Notes: a model not told the origin generated them from the sequence alone. Shown: positions 1-8,730, counted from the stretch's first letter. The stretch: 64,000 bases of DNA from Polycyclovorans sp002706265 (GCA_963973915.1 CAXBBM010000006.1:153662-217661); one strand, 5' to 3'. Program-made: numbers and translations.

Positions 1-379
1 TGGTTTGCGCGCTGCCGTCAAACTCGCCAGTTCGAATGTCCACCACCGGATCGCTGCCCCAGAACCGGCCCTCGGCCTTGAACCGGCAATCGTCCAGCGG
101 CGCGCCGGTGGCGGGGTCGATGACCACATGCGCCGCCGTGAGCAGTACCTCGTGTCCTGCGTCCGCCGTGCCGGTATCGACAATTGCGGCGGTGCCGACG
201 AGCTTGCGGCCGGTGCCGGGGTGGCGGCAGGTCAGCCGCCCCAGCGCCTCACGAACCGGATAGGTGGCTTCGCTGGGGGTGAGCTTGCGGCGGTCGTCGT
301 CACCGAAGACGGCCGCTTGCGCCCAGCCCGACAGGGTGGCCACCAGGAGCACGCCGCTCATGCAGGGTTTGATGTTCAT
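1..379 (-). CDS. Trypsin-like serine protease, N-terminal part (runs off the left edge)
   Basis: The reading frame opens at 379 and continues past base 1, so only about 126 residues are visible. It starts with a signal peptide (MNIKPCMSGVLLVATLSG..AQA). Around residues 78-86 it carries LLTAAHVV, the block that holds the catalytic His (His84) of S1-family proteases, preceded by a GTAAIV strand typical of the fold. The catalytic Asp and Ser would lie beyond the edge. It is probably secreted or periplasmic. An in-frame ATG at 388 is an alternative start; a G-run lies just before 379. It is transcribed divergently from transketolase. Confidence 0.7.
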   Translation of the reverse strand, partial: MNIKPCMSGVLLVATLSGWAQAAVFGDDDRRKLTPSEATYPVREALGRLTCRHPGTGRKLVGTAAIVDTGTADAGHEVLLTAAHVVIDPATGAPLDDCRFKAEGRFWGSDPVVDIRTGEFDGSAQT

Positions 380-492
380 GGCCCCCATGGTAATGCGCAC
401 CCTGCTTACTGCGATGGGTGCCAGATCGGCCGCCAGCCGCGGTGCTCAAACCGCTATCCTATGCGGCCTTATTTCAAGCTGGTTACGTGGCC

Positions 493-2490
493 ATGTCTGA
501 GCGTCTCTCCCTTGCCAACGCCCTCCGCGCCCTTGCGATGGATGCGGTCCAACAGGCCAATTCAGGCCATCCGGGCGCGCCGATGGGCATGGCGGATATC
601 GCCGAGGTGTTGTGGAACGATGCGCTGAAGCACAATCCGGCCAATCCGCTGTGGGCAGATCGCGACCGCTTCGTGCTGAGCAATGGCCACGGTTCGATGC
701 TGCTCTATGGTCTGTTGCACCTGTCGGGCTACGGTCTGCCGCTGGATGAGTTGAAGCGCTTCCGGCAGCTGCACTCGAAGACGCCGGGGCATCCCGAGAT
801 TGACGTGACACCGGGCGTGGAAACCACCACCGGGCCGCTGGGGCAGGGTCTGGCCAATGCGGTGGGGTTTGCCATTGCCGAGACGGTATTGGCCAGTGCC
901 TTCAACCGCGATGACCATCGCATTGTTGATCACAACACCTACGTGTTTCTGGGTGACGGCTGCCTGATGGAAGGCATCAGCCACGAGGCTTGCGCGCTGG
1001 CGGGCACGCTGGGCCTGAACAAGCTGATCGCCTTTTACGACGACAACAACATTTCGATCGATGGCGAAGTGGAGGGTTGGTTTGCCGATGACACGCCGGC
1101 ACGTTTTGAAGCCTATGGCTGGCAGGTGATCCGCCGGGTCAATGGCCATGACCCGCGTGAAATCGAGATTGCGCTGAAGACCGCGCGCGATTTTCAGGGT
1201 GGCCCGACCTTGATCTGCTGCAAGACGCTCATCGGCTTCGGCTCGCCCAACAAGCAGGGCAAGGAAACCTGCCACGGCGCGCCGCTGGGCGCGGATGAAA
1301 TTGCCCTGACGCGCGCAGCGCTGGACTGGCCGCACGCGCCGTTCGAGATTCCCGATGCCATTCGCGCCGGCTGGGATGCCCGCGATGCCGGCGCCAAGGC
1401 CGAGGCGGAGTGGAACCAGCGGTTTGCGGCCTATGCCCAGGCGCATCCCGATCTGGCGGCGGAGTTCAGCCGGCGCATGGCCGGCGAACTGCCCGCCGAC
1501 TGGTCGGCCACGGTGCAGGCGCTGATCGATCAGGCGCTGGCCATGGACAAGCCCATTGCCACGCGCAAGAGCAGCAAGGCGGCGATTGAGTTGCTGGTGA
1601 AGGGCTTGCCGGAGCTGTTCGGCGGCTCGGCCGATCTGTCGGAGTCCAACGGCACCGACTTCAAGGGCCATGTTCCGCTGCGCCGGGGTTCGCTGAAGGG
1701 CAACTACGTGAATTACGGGGTGCGCGAGTTCGGTATGAGCGCCATCATGAACGGCATTGCGCTGCACGGCGGGCTGATTCCCTTTGGCGCCACCTTTCTC
1801 ACCTTCAGCGACTATGCCCGCAACGCGGTGCGCATGGCCGCGCTGATGAAGCGCCGCAGCATTTTTGTGTACACCCACGACTCCATCGCCCTGGGCGAAG
1901 ACGGCCCCACCCACCAGGCGGTGGAGCACGTGTCGGCGCTGCGGCTGATGCCGAACCTTGAAGTGTGGCGCCCGGCCGATGCCTTTGAGACCGCCATTGC
2001 CTGGCAGCAGGCCATCGAGCGCCAGGACGGCCCCAGCGCGTTGATCCTGACGCGGCAGAATCTGCCGCCGCAGGCACACGAGGCCGCCCAGGCCGACGCG
2101 GTGCGCAAGGGCGCCTACGTCATCCACGCCGGGGGTGTCACGCCCGCGCTGGTGATTGCCGCGACCGGCTCTGAAGTGGCGCTGGCGGTGGATGTCGCCA
2201 AGGTGTTCGGCGAGCAGGGCACCGCGGTGCGCGTGGTGTCGATTCCCTGTGCGGACCGCTTTTTCGCCATGCCGCGTGACGCCCGCGCCGAGTTGTTCCC
2301 GGCCGGCGTTCCGCGCCTTGCCATTGAAGCGGGCGTCACCCATTACTGGCGCGCGCTGGTGGGGGACGACGGCGACGTGATCGGGGTGGACAGCTTCGGT
2401 GAGTCGGCGCCCTATGGCGCGCTGATGAAGCACTTCGGCCTCACCATTGAAGCCGTGGTGGCGCGCGCCGAGGCCTTGCTGAAGGGCTGA
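493..2490 (+). CDS. tkt: Transketolase
   Basis: 665 residues, full length for the family. It transfers two-carbon ketol units between sugar phosphates in the non-oxidative pentose phosphate pathway, using thiamine diphosphate. Visible signatures: LANALRALAMDAVQQANSGH at the N-terminus, SNGHGSML, GPLGQGLANAVG, and the ThDP/Mg motif GDGCLMEG followed by DDNNISIDG. The central pyrimidine-binding domain has HDSIALGEDGPTHQAVEH. The frame is open further upstream to 418, but homology begins at MSERLSLANALR, so ATG 493 is chosen. Its neighbours here are a protease (divergent) and a convergent hypothetical gene, not the usual gap/pgk. Confidence 0.95.
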   Translation: MSERLSLANALRALAMDAVQQANSGHPGAPMGMADIAEVLWNDALKHNPANPLWADRDRFVLSNGHGSMLLYGLLHLSGYGLPLDELKRFRQLHSKTPGHPEIDVTPGVETTTGPLGQGLANAVGFAIAETVLASAFNRDDHRIVDHNTYVFLGDGCLMEGISHEACALAGTLGLNKLIAFYDDNNISIDGEVEGWFADDTPARFEAYGWQVIRRVNGHDPREIEIALKTARDFQGGPTLICCKTLIGFGSPNKQGKETCHGAPLGADEIALTRAALDWPHAPFEIPDAIRAGWDARDAGAKAEAEWNQRFAAYAQAHPDLAAEFSRRMAGELPADWSATVQALIDQALAMDKPIATRKSSKAAIELLVKGLPELFGGSADLSESNGTDFKGHVPLRRGSLKGNYVNYGVREFGMSAIMNGIALHGGLIPFGATFLTFSDYARNAVRMAALMKRRSIFVYTHDSIALGEDGPTHQAVEHVSALRLMPNLEVWRPADAFETAIAWQQAIERQDGPSALILTRQNLPPQAHEAAQADAVRKGAYVIHAGGVTPALVIAATGSEVALAVDVAKVFGEQGTAVRVVSIPCADRFFAMPRDARAELFPAGVPRLAIEAGVTHYWRALVGDDGDVIGVDSFGESAPYGALMKHFGLTIEAVVARAEALLKG

Positions 2491-2505
2491 GCGGCGTCGC
2501 GCGGG

Positions 2506-2538
2506 GCGGATTATTTGCGGATTATTTGCGGATTATTT
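2506..2538. repeat. Three tandem copies of an 11-bp unit (GCGGATTATTT)
   Basis: Exact unit GCGGATTATTT occurs three times in a row just after the transketolase stop, in the gap before the convergent gene ending at 2589. No hairpin with a T-run is formed. It may simply be slippage-generated DNA. Confidence 0.8.
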
Positions 2539-2588
2539 TTGGATGCTCCGGCATCCGCGTGGGCATCAGAATCGGTGCCGCGCGCGGT

Positions 2589-3026
2589 TCACGCCGTTGA
2601 ACTGGGGTGGCCGATCAGCCCGCGAAAGATGTGTTTCGCGTAGTCGGCCACCTGGGGTTCGGATGACTTGAGCAGGGCCTGATAGCGCTGCTGCGCGGCG
2701 GCCTCGGTGCCATCGACGCTCAGGTCGAGCAACACCAGGTGCCCGACCACGCCCAGCACGATGGCGCACTCGAACCAGTCATCTTCCGGGCATTTGCCGC
2801 GATGTAGAACGAAAATGCTGCGTTCCTTGAGCATTTGCCGGGTCGACCAATTGCGCGTGTCGCCCCGTTGCGGGGGCAGTATTTTTTCGATGAAGGGACG
2901 CTCGCCCAGGCGGCCCGCCAGCAACTCGGGCGCGCCCAGCAGACCGGTCAGCGTGGTGCTGCGTGCGAAGCCGACCACGCCATCGCGCAGCAACAGCAGT
3001 TCCTTGATCGGTCCGGTCGCACTCAT
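2589..3026 (-). CDS. Conserved-looking hypothetical protein downstream of fghA
   Basis: 145 residues, no signal peptide or clear membrane segment. I do not recognise the family. The N-terminal half has a basic/aliphatic stretch (PIKELLLLRDGVVGFARS) and a Trp-rich middle (RNWSTRQML, CPEDDWFECAIV) followed by a hydrophobic helix (VLGVVGHLVLLDLSVDG). It starts 3 bp after the fghA stop codon, so it is very probably the third gene of the adhC-fghA operon. That context hints at a role in formaldehyde or glutathione-adduct handling, but this is inference from position only. Confidence 0.65.
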   Translation of the reverse strand: MSATGPIKELLLLRDGVVGFARSTTLTGLLGAPELLAGRLGERPFIEKILPPQRGDTRNWSTRQMLKERSIFVLHRGKCPEDDWFECAIVLGVVGHLVLLDLSVDGTEAAAQQRYQALLKSSEPQVADYAKHIFRGLIGHPSSTA

Positions 3027-3029
3027 CGA

Positions 3030-3872
3030 TCAGGCCAGATTCGCCGCATGAAATTGCAGGTGCTCGGCAATGAAGCTCTGCACGAAGAAATAGCTGTGGT
3101 CATAGCCGGGCTGCATGCGCAGGGTGAGGGCGACCTGGGCTTCGGCGGCAGCGTCGGCCAGCAGCTGCGGTTGCAGCATGGGCAAGAAGGGATCCTGGTC
3201 GCCCTGGTCAATGAGGGGGGCGGGGCCGTTCCAGCCGTGGGACACCAGCAAGCGCGTGCTGTCGTAGCGCTGCCAGGTGCTTTCGTCGGCGCCCAGATAC
3301 CGGCTGAAGGCGTTGCGGCCCCAGGCGCAGCGGGTGGGCGCGGCCAGCGGTGCAAAGGCTGAAACGCTGCGGTACTGCTGGGGATTGCGCAGCGCGCAGA
3401 CCAGTGCGCCATGCCCGCCCATGCTGTGGCCTGACAGCGCAACGCGGTCGGCATCCACCGGAAAGTGGGCGTTGATCAGCGCCGGCAATTCCTGCGTCAC
3501 ATAGCTGTACATGCGGTAGCCCTGCGACCACGGGACTTCGGTGGCATCGACGTAAAAGCCGGCGCCCAGGCCGAAATCGAAGCTGTCTGCCTCGCCGGGA
3601 ATGTTCAGGCCACGCGGACTGGTATCGGGCGCGACGATGGCAAGCCCCAGTTGGGCGGCCATGCGCTGCGCCCCGGCCTTGATGGTGAAGTTTTCTTCGG
3701 TGCAGGTCAGGCCCGACAGCCAGTACAGCACCGGCACTTTTGCGGTCTCGGCCTGCGGCGGCAGATAGACCGAGAAGCGCATGGTGCAGGCGGTTTCGGA
3801 CGCGGCATGGCTGTAAGTGAACTGGGTGCCGCCCCAGCATTTGTTTGCGGACAGTTGCTTGAGCGTGCTCAT
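3030..3872 (-). CDS. fghA: S-formylglutathione hydrolase
   Basis: 280 residues, the normal size. It hydrolyses S-formylglutathione to formate and glutathione, the second step of glutathione-dependent formaldehyde oxidation. Alpha/beta hydrolase with nucleophile elbow GHSMGGHGA (Ser150), the acid loop IDQGDQDPF around 221-229, and His259 in GYDHSYFF. The family block SGLTCTEENF (53-62) is intact. Its ATG shares one base with the TGA of the upstream dehydrogenase gene (TGATG), so the two are translationally coupled. Confidence 0.95.
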   Translation of the reverse strand: MSTLKQLSANKCWGGTQFTYSHAASETACTMRFSVYLPPQAETAKVPVLYWLSGLTCTEENFTIKAGAQRMAAQLGLAIVAPDTSPRGLNIPGEADSFDFGLGAGFYVDATEVPWSQGYRMYSYVTQELPALINAHFPVDADRVALSGHSMGGHGALVCALRNPQQYRSVSAFAPLAAPTRCAWGRNAFSRYLGADESTWQRYDSTRLLVSHGWNGPAPLIDQGDQDPFLPMLQPQLLADAAAEAQVALTLRMQPGYDHSYFFVQSFIAEHLQFHAANLA

Positions 3873-4981
3873 CAGAACAGCACCACGCCGCGGATGGACG
3901 TGCCCTGGGCCATCAGCTCGAAGCCGTCGTTGATCTGTTCCAGAGGCATGGTGTGGGTGATGAGCGCATCAATGTTGATTTTGCCGTCCATGTACCAGTC
4001 GACGATTCTGGGCACGTCGGTACGGCCCCGGGCGCCGCCGAATGCGGTGCCGATCCAGCGCCGGCCGGTGACCAGCTGAAACGGGCGGGTGGCAATTTCG
4101 GCGCCGGCCGGCGCCACGCCGATGATGGTCGAGACACCCCAGCCCTTGTGGGCGCATTCCAGCGCCTGCCGCATCACCTTGACGTTGCCGATGCACTCGA
4201 AGGTGTAATCGGCGCCGCCGCCGGTCAGTTCGACCAGATGGGCCACCAGATCGCCCTGCACGTCTTTCGGGTTGACGAAGTGGGTCATGCCGAACTGGCG
4301 GCCGATGGCCTCGCGTTCGGGGTTCATGTCGACACCGACGATCATGTTGGCGCCGACCATGCGCAGCCCCTGCAACACGTTCAGGCCAATGCCGCCCAGG
4401 CCGAACACGACGCAGTTGGCGCCGGCCTCCACCTTGGCGGTGAAGATCACCGCGCCGATGCCGGTGGTGACGCCGCAGCCGATGTAGCAAATCTTGTCGA
4501 AGGGCGCGTCTTCACGCACCTTGGCCAGCGCGATCTCGGGCACGACCGTGTAGTTGGCAAAGGTGGAGCAGCCCATGTAGTGCAGCACCGGCTTGCCCTG
4601 AAACGAGAACCGCGAGCTGCCGTCCGGCATCAGGCCCTGGCCCTGGGTGCTGCGGATGGCCTGGCAGAGATTGGTCTTGCCGCTGGTGCAGTAGCTGCAT
4701 TCCCGGCACTCCGGCGTGTAGAGCGGAATGACGTGGTCGCCTTTTTTCAGGTGCTTCACGCCCGGGCCCACGTCGACCACGACGCCCGCGCCCTCGTGGC
4801 CGAGAATGGCGGGAAAGGCGCCCTCAGGGTCTTCGCCCGAGAGCGTGAACTTGTCGGTGTGGCAGAGGCCCGTGGCCTTGATTTCGACCAGCACTTCGCC
4901 TTCGCGCGGGCCCTCAAGCTGCACGGTTTCAATCGAGAGCGGTTTGCCGGCTTCAAAGGCAACGGCGGCACGGACGTCCAT
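3872..4981 (-). CDS. adhC: S-(hydroxymethyl)glutathione dehydrogenase / class III alcohol dehydrogenase
   Basis: 369 residues. It oxidises S-hydroxymethylglutathione (formaldehyde plus glutathione) to S-formylglutathione with NAD. Zinc-dependent MDR family: GLCHTDKFT with GHEGAG supplies the catalytic zinc site, CRECSYCTSGKTNLC the four-Cys structural zinc site, and FGLGGIGLNV the NAD-binding Rossmann fold; TGRRWIGTAFGG is typical of class III. The frame is open to 5062, but MDVRAAVAFEAGKP is the family N-terminus and AGGAG lies 8 bases ahead of ATG 4981. First gene of adhC-fghA-hypothetical. Also called frmA in other species. Confidence 0.95.
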   Translation of the reverse strand: MDVRAAVAFEAGKPLSIETVQLEGPREGEVLVEIKATGLCHTDKFTLSGEDPEGAFPAILGHEGAGVVVDVGPGVKHLKKGDHVIPLYTPECRECSYCTSGKTNLCQAIRSTQGQGLMPDGSSRFSFQGKPVLHYMGCSTFANYTVVPEIALAKVREDAPFDKICYIGCGVTTGIGAVIFTAKVEAGANCVVFGLGGIGLNVLQGLRMVGANMIVGVDMNPEREAIGRQFGMTHFVNPKDVQGDLVAHLVELTGGGADYTFECIGNVKVMRQALECAHKGWGVSTIIGVAPAGAEIATRPFQLVTGRRWIGTAFGGARGRTDVPRIVDWYMDGKINIDALITHTMPLEQINDGFELMAQGTSIRGVVLF

Positions 4982-5082
4982 GAGGTGTCTCCTGATGGTG
5001 GGTGGGCAAGCAAGTACAAAAAGGGCGGGGCATGGCGGGGCCGCATCCTCGCCGCAGGGCACGCGCAGCCACGTTGGTGGCG

Positions 5083-5748
5083 TCAGCCCAGAATGGCGTA
5101 GGGCCCACCGCGCTCCAGCGCGGCACGGTAGGCCGGGCGCGCCTGGAATCGCTGCACATGGTCTTTGATGACCTGCGGAATGGCCGGGCCGCCGCGAGCG
5201 CAGAGCGCTTCCAGCGGAAAGCTCATCATGATGTCGGCGCCGGTGAGGCGGTCATCGACCAGCCAGGTTTTGCCCTGCAGTGCCGTCGCCAGTGCGCCCA
5301 CGTGGCGCTCCAGCGATGGGCCGATGTACAGGGCGTTGACCTGCCGGTCGATGGCCTTGGCAATGGGGCGGATGAAGAACGGCGCCTTGGCCGGGACTGC
5401 GCCGAACAGCAGCTTCATCACCAGCAGCGGCATCAACGAGCCTTCGGCGTAGTGCATCCAGTAGCGATGGTCCAGGCGGGCATCGGGATCGCTTGGCGGG
5501 CTCATGGGGCCGTCGCCGTGCTTCTCGATCAGGTATTCGACAATGGCCCCTGATTCGGCCACCACGCGTGCGCCATCGGTGATCACCGGCGACTTGCCCA
5601 GCGGGTGCACGGCGCGCAGTTCCGGCGGCGCCAGCATGGTTTTCGGGTCGCGCGCATAGCGCTTGATCTCGTAGGGCATGCCCAGCTCTTCCAGCAGCCA
5701 GAGGATGCGCTGCGAGCGCGAATGTTCGAGGTGGTGCACCACAATCAT
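5083..5748 (-). CDS. Glutathione S-transferase family protein
   Basis: 221 residues, canonical GST size. The N-terminal thioredoxin-like domain starts MIVVHHLEHSRSQRILWLLEELG with the cis-Pro/Ser glutathione-binding segment KSPVITDGARVVAESGAIVEYL. The C-terminal half is the all-helical domain. The substrate cannot be told from sequence. It lies about 80 bp downstream of ycgL on the same strand and about 100 bp upstream of the adhC start, so it may be part of either a GST-ycgL-GST operon or read through into the formaldehyde operon. Confidence 0.85.
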   Translation of the reverse strand: MIVVHHLEHSRSQRILWLLEELGMPYEIKRYARDPKTMLAPPELRAVHPLGKSPVITDGARVVAESGAIVEYLIEKHGDGPMSPPSDPDARLDHRYWMHYAEGSLMPLLVMKLLFGAVPAKAPFFIRPIAKAIDRQVNALYIGPSLERHVGALATALQGKTWLVDDRLTGADIMMSFPLEALCARGGPAIPQVIKDHVQRFQARPAYRAALERGGPYAILG

Positions 5749-5832
5749 GAGGCGATGACCTTCAGGCGTCAGTGGCCGCCAAGCATAACCGAGACCCGCA
5801 ATCGGTCCGGCCGCGCGGCGTCGGCCCGCGGG

Positions 5833-6117
5833 TCAGTCGCCAAAATGCAGCGGCGCGTGCACCCGTCCACCGGGTGGCAGTTGCAGAAACCATCCAGTGC
5901 GGGACAGCGCCGCGATCACCACCTGCACGTCGACCCGCGCGAGCCTGCGTCCGGCATGCAGCCGCAGCGGCATCACCTCGGTGAGGGTGCCGGTGCGGGT
6001 CTGCAGGGCCTCAGGCAGTTCGGCAAGCAGGAATCCCTCGCGCACGTAGACATAAAGATCGGGCTGGCGCGCGGCGCGGTACACGCGGCAGTCGATGCCC
6101 GCGTCGGCCGGGCTCAC
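5833..6117 (-). CDS. ycgL: YcgL domain-containing protein
   Basis: 94 residues. The segment CRVYRAARQPDLYVYVREGF, then LPEALQTRTGTLTEVMPLRL, RRLARVDVQVVIAAL and GWFLQLPP match the small YcgL family (E. coli YcgL), a gammaproteobacterial protein of unknown function. The frame is open far upstream inside the preceding gene, but translation most likely starts at GTG 6117, which overlaps the TGA of the upstream gene by four bases (GTGA). That makes it a coupled second gene of the operon. Confidence 0.85.
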   Translation of the reverse strand: MSPADAGIDCRVYRAARQPDLYVYVREGFLLAELPEALQTRTGTLTEVMPLRLHAGRRLARVDVQVVIAALSRTGWFLQLPPGGRVHAPLHFGD

Positions 6118-6896
6118 GACGCGAGCGCGTAGGTGTTGTCGAGGTACGCCACGATATCGGCCGACTCGTACATGGCCACGCCGGTATTGGGGTCGATGAG
6201 GTAGGGCACCTGCACCGCGCCGGTGTGCTCGTTGAGCCAGGTCCGGTTGCGGGTGGTGTTGCGCGGGCCGTTGAACAGGCGGTCGCGGAAGAAGGCGGGG
6301 CCCATGTCGGACCATGCGCCCTTGGCGGTATTGCGCAGGCGGTAGGGCAGCTCCAGTTCGCAGAGGCGCAGGCGTACGCTCTTGGCGTAGGGGCTGGTTT
6401 CAAAGCTGAACAGTTCCAGCGGCTCGGCAGGCGCTTCGGAGGCTGCCGCCGCCAGTCCGCTGATGCCACCGGGGCGCCAGTTCGCCACCGTGGCCAGGTA
6501 GCCCCCGGCGAGGCGCGCGGCCCGACTCAGGCCGCGTCCGGCCTTCTGCGTCCTGCCGCCGTAGGTGCGCAGCAGGTAGTCGATGATGTCGGCGCTTTCG
6601 AGCATCACCGTGTCGGTGTTGGGGTCGACCAGCAGCGGAAACTGCGCCTTGCCCGCCAAGGCGATGGCCTCATCGCGAAAGCGCGTGCCGCCCTTGGGGC
6701 AGGGTTTGATCAACACATCAAGATCCAGCTCGCTCAGCGTTTCGCGGACCAGCCGACAGTAGGGGCTGCTCTCGATGTCGTAGAGCACCAGCCACTCGGC
6801 AGGCTGCACCGTGGCGGGTTTGAAGCAGGCGGTGCCGCGCCAGCCGGTGAGAGTGCTGCCCAGGGTGTGGCGCAGGGCCTCGAGGTTGCTGTTCAT
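6114..6896 (-). CDS. Tandem glutaredoxin/GST N-terminal-domain protein
   Basis: 260 residues made of two thioredoxin-fold GST_N-type domains. Domain 1 (about 35-120) has YDIESSPYCRLVRETLSELD and FPLLVDPNTDTVMLESADII; domain 2 (about 160-255) has FSFETSPYAKSVRLRLCELE and VPYLIDPNTGVAMYESADIV. The two halves repeat each other (SSPYC versus TSPYA, LLVDPNT versus LIDPNT), so the gene is an internal duplication; only the first keeps the Cys of the active-site CxxS/CxxC position. It lacks a GST helical domain. ATG 6896 is chosen because the frame further upstream overlaps the divergent MAPEG gene and its promoter. First gene of the ycgL operon. Confidence 0.85.
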   Translation of the reverse strand: MNSNLEALRHTLGSTLTGWRGTACFKPATVQPAEWLVLYDIESSPYCRLVRETLSELDLDVLIKPCPKGGTRFRDEAIALAGKAQFPLLVDPNTDTVMLESADIIDYLLRTYGGRTQKAGRGLSRAARLAGGYLATVANWRPGGISGLAAAASEAPAEPLELFSFETSPYAKSVRLRLCELELPYRLRNTAKGAWSDMGPAFFRDRLFNGPRNTTRNRTWLNEHTGAVQVPYLIDPNTGVAMYESADIVAYLDNTYALAS

Positions 6897-6965
6897 GTAA
6901 GGCTCATTGTTCTGGAAAATTGCGCTAGTGTGCCGGGGCCCAATGTCGGGCGTGAAGGGAGATTC

Positions 6966-7370
6966 ATGATGACGGGTATCGAGACGCTGTTGTTGCTGGC
7001 AGGTCTGGCCGTGGTGATGGCGCTGGCCTATGCGGGCCCGAGGGTGCCGGCGGTGCTCACCGGCAGTCAGCCGGCTGACGCCTGGACGCGTGGCAATGCG
7101 CCGGTGGGCCCGGGCCTGCTCACGCGCTTGCAGCATGCGCACTACAACCTGCTCGAAACGCTGCCGGTTTTTGCGGTGGTGGTGTTGGTCGCGGCGGTCA
7201 CCGACCGGTCAGGGCTGATCGACGGCCTGGCGCCGTACATCCTGTTTGCGCGATTGATCCAGATTGCCGTGCACCTTATCGGCACCAGCTTCCCGCTCGT
7301 TTTGGTGCGTGCGACGGCTTTTGTGGTGCAGATGGTCCTGCTGCTGATCATGCTCAGCAAGCTGATCTAG
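6966..7370 (+). CDS. MAPEG family membrane protein
   Basis: 134 residues with four hydrophobic helices (about 4-24, 60-80, 85-105, 110-132). The block RLQHAHYNLLETLPVFA between helices 1 and 2 is the conserved MAPEG (eicosanoid/glutathione metabolism) motif with the basic and Asn-Glu residues. Prokaryotic members are membrane glutathione transferase-like or of unknown role. ATG 6966 has GGGAG about 6 bases ahead. It diverges from the GST-type gene at 6896, which fits a glutathione theme. Confidence 0.85.
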   Translation: MMTGIETLLLLAGLAVVMALAYAGPRVPAVLTGSQPADAWTRGNAPVGPGLLTRLQHAHYNLLETLPVFAVVVLVAAVTDRSGLIDGLAPYILFARLIQIAVHLIGTSFPLVLVRATAFVVQMVLLLIMLSKLI

Positions 7371-7435
7371 CCGCCGACGGTCAAGGCCTGCTGTTGGGGC
7401 CCGCCGTCAGGGTCTGCCGCGGTCTGTGGCCGGAT

Positions 7436-7879
7436 TCAATAGGCCTGGCCGCGGTAGACCCGCGTTGGCGCCGCCCGCGGGGCCTCGGGCGCTGCGGGCG
7501 CGTCCAGCCTTTCGGCCTCGGCATTCAGCGGTGCGCCCAGTTCGTGATTGGCCGGTTCGGCAAGTTGCACCACGGCCGCTTCGACGGCGCTCGCCAGCGC
7601 ATGCGCGCGCAGGGGGCGGCTGATGTCGGCGGCGGTGCCCCGCTGGCCGTAGCGGATGCGCGCCCTGGGCCACAGGTGATCGAGCCCGGCGGCCTGGCGA
7701 ATGGCGTCTGGCTGGTCGACGTCCACAATCAGAATGTCGGCCTCGGCAGGCGGTGCCCATTCAATCTGCACGCTGAGCAGCTGCGAGGCAGAAAGAGTGG
7801 TCAGTGCCGAGACCAAAGCGCGACGCTCGGCGTCGCAGACGCCCAACAGGGCGGCGGTGAAGACTTGACGTTTGATCAT
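7436..7879 (-). CDS. Hypothetical protein, possibly a degenerate receiver-like domain
   Basis: 147 residues. The N-terminal 90 residues alternate strands and helices with DILIVDVDQPDAI (about 48-60), which recalls the phosphoacceptor strand of response-regulator receiver domains; QVFTAALLGVCDAERRAL would be strand 1 and helix 1. The conserved Lys/Thr of a working receiver are not evident. The last 35 residues are Ala/Pro-rich and probably disordered. I cannot name a function. It is a single gene between two unrelated genes. Confidence 0.6.
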   Translation of the reverse strand: MIKRQVFTAALLGVCDAERRALVSALTTLSASQLLSVQIEWAPPAEADILIVDVDQPDAIRQAAGLDHLWPRARIRYGQRGTAADISRPLRAHALASAVEAAVVQLAEPANHELGAPLNAEAERLDAPAAPEAPRAAPTRVYRGQAY

Positions 7880-7949
7880 GGTGCCGTTCCCTGGGTTGGC
7901 GGTCAGAGTTCCGCAGCAAAAAAAGTGCCATTCCTTGCGGTCAGGTCGG

Positions 7950-8606
7950 TCAGGTCGGCCCCGGGATCACGAAGAACAGAACCACGAAGTAATGCAAGGT
8001 GGTGCCGGCCATCACGAACAGATGCCAGATGGCATGGTGGTAGCGCATCCGTTCCAGCAGATAGAAGATCACGCCGCCGGTGTAGGCCAGGCCGCCGGCC
8101 ACCAGCAGCCACAGCCCCAGGGTGGGCAGCGCCGCCATCATCGGCTTGATCGCCACCAGCCCGCACCAGCCCATGGCCACGTAGATGGCGACCGACAGCC
8201 GGTCGAACCGGCCGGTGAAAAACAATTTGAAGATGATGCCGGCAATCGCCAGGCCCCAGACCACGCCGAACAGCGACCATCCCCAGGCGCCTTCCAGCGT
8301 GACCAGGGTGAACGGCGTGTAGGTGCCGGCGATGAGCAGGTAGATCGAGGCGTGATCGACCACCCGCATGATGCGTTTGGTCTCGGGCATCGGCAGGCTG
8401 TGATACAGCGTCGAGGCGGTGTAAAGCACGATCATCGAGGCGCCGAAGATGCTGCTCGCCACCACATGAACGGCGGTGCCGTAAAGCGCCGAGAAAGTCA
8501 CCAGCACGCACAGCCCGGCAATGGCCAGCACGATGCCGACGCCGTGGGTGAGGCCATGGGCGATCTCTTCGCCGAGGCTGTATTTGTTGGAGGGGCTGAG
8601 TGACAC
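7950..8606 (-). CDS. Hemolysin III family membrane protein (YqfA/COG1272)
   Basis: About 218 residues, seven transmembrane helices. Family blocks: YSLGEEIAHGLTHGVGI at the N-terminus, ASTLYHSLP, MRVVDHASIYLLIAGTYTPF, and HAIWHLFVMAGTTLHYF at the C-terminus, where the conserved Ser, Asp and His residues of the PAQR/hemolysin III superfamily sit. Biological role is uncertain despite the name; the superfamily has been linked to hydrolase-like chemistry. GTG 8606 is preferred because it gives the usual family length; a TTG at 8633 is the alternative. Confidence 0.85.
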   Translation of the reverse strand: MSLSPSNKYSLGEEIAHGLTHGVGIVLAIAGLCVLVTFSALYGTAVHVVASSIFGASMIVLYTASTLYHSLPMPETKRIMRVVDHASIYLLIAGTYTPFTLVTLEGAWGWSLFGVVWGLAIAGIIFKLFFTGRFDRLSVAIYVAMGWCGLVAIKPMMAALPTLGLWLLVAGGLAYTGGVIFYLLERMRYHHAIWHLFVMAGTTLHYFVVLFFVIPGPT

Positions 8607-8730
8607 AGGCCGGATCCGCGGTGGCGCCGCCAAACGGCGGGGCCCATTCTGGCACGCCTGCCGTCGATGACGGGGCGTGCACCGAGCGGCTACCCTTGCC
8701 GCTCACCAATCCGAACCACCGGAGCTTCGC

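Noticed and set aside
562..2433. 623-codon open frame antisense to transketolase
   Set aside because: Arg/His/Gln-rich shadow of a well-conserved gene in GC-rich DNA; no family motif.
2506..2538. CRISPR-like repeat
   Set aside because: Repeats are only 11 bases and have no spacers; no cas genes in the window.
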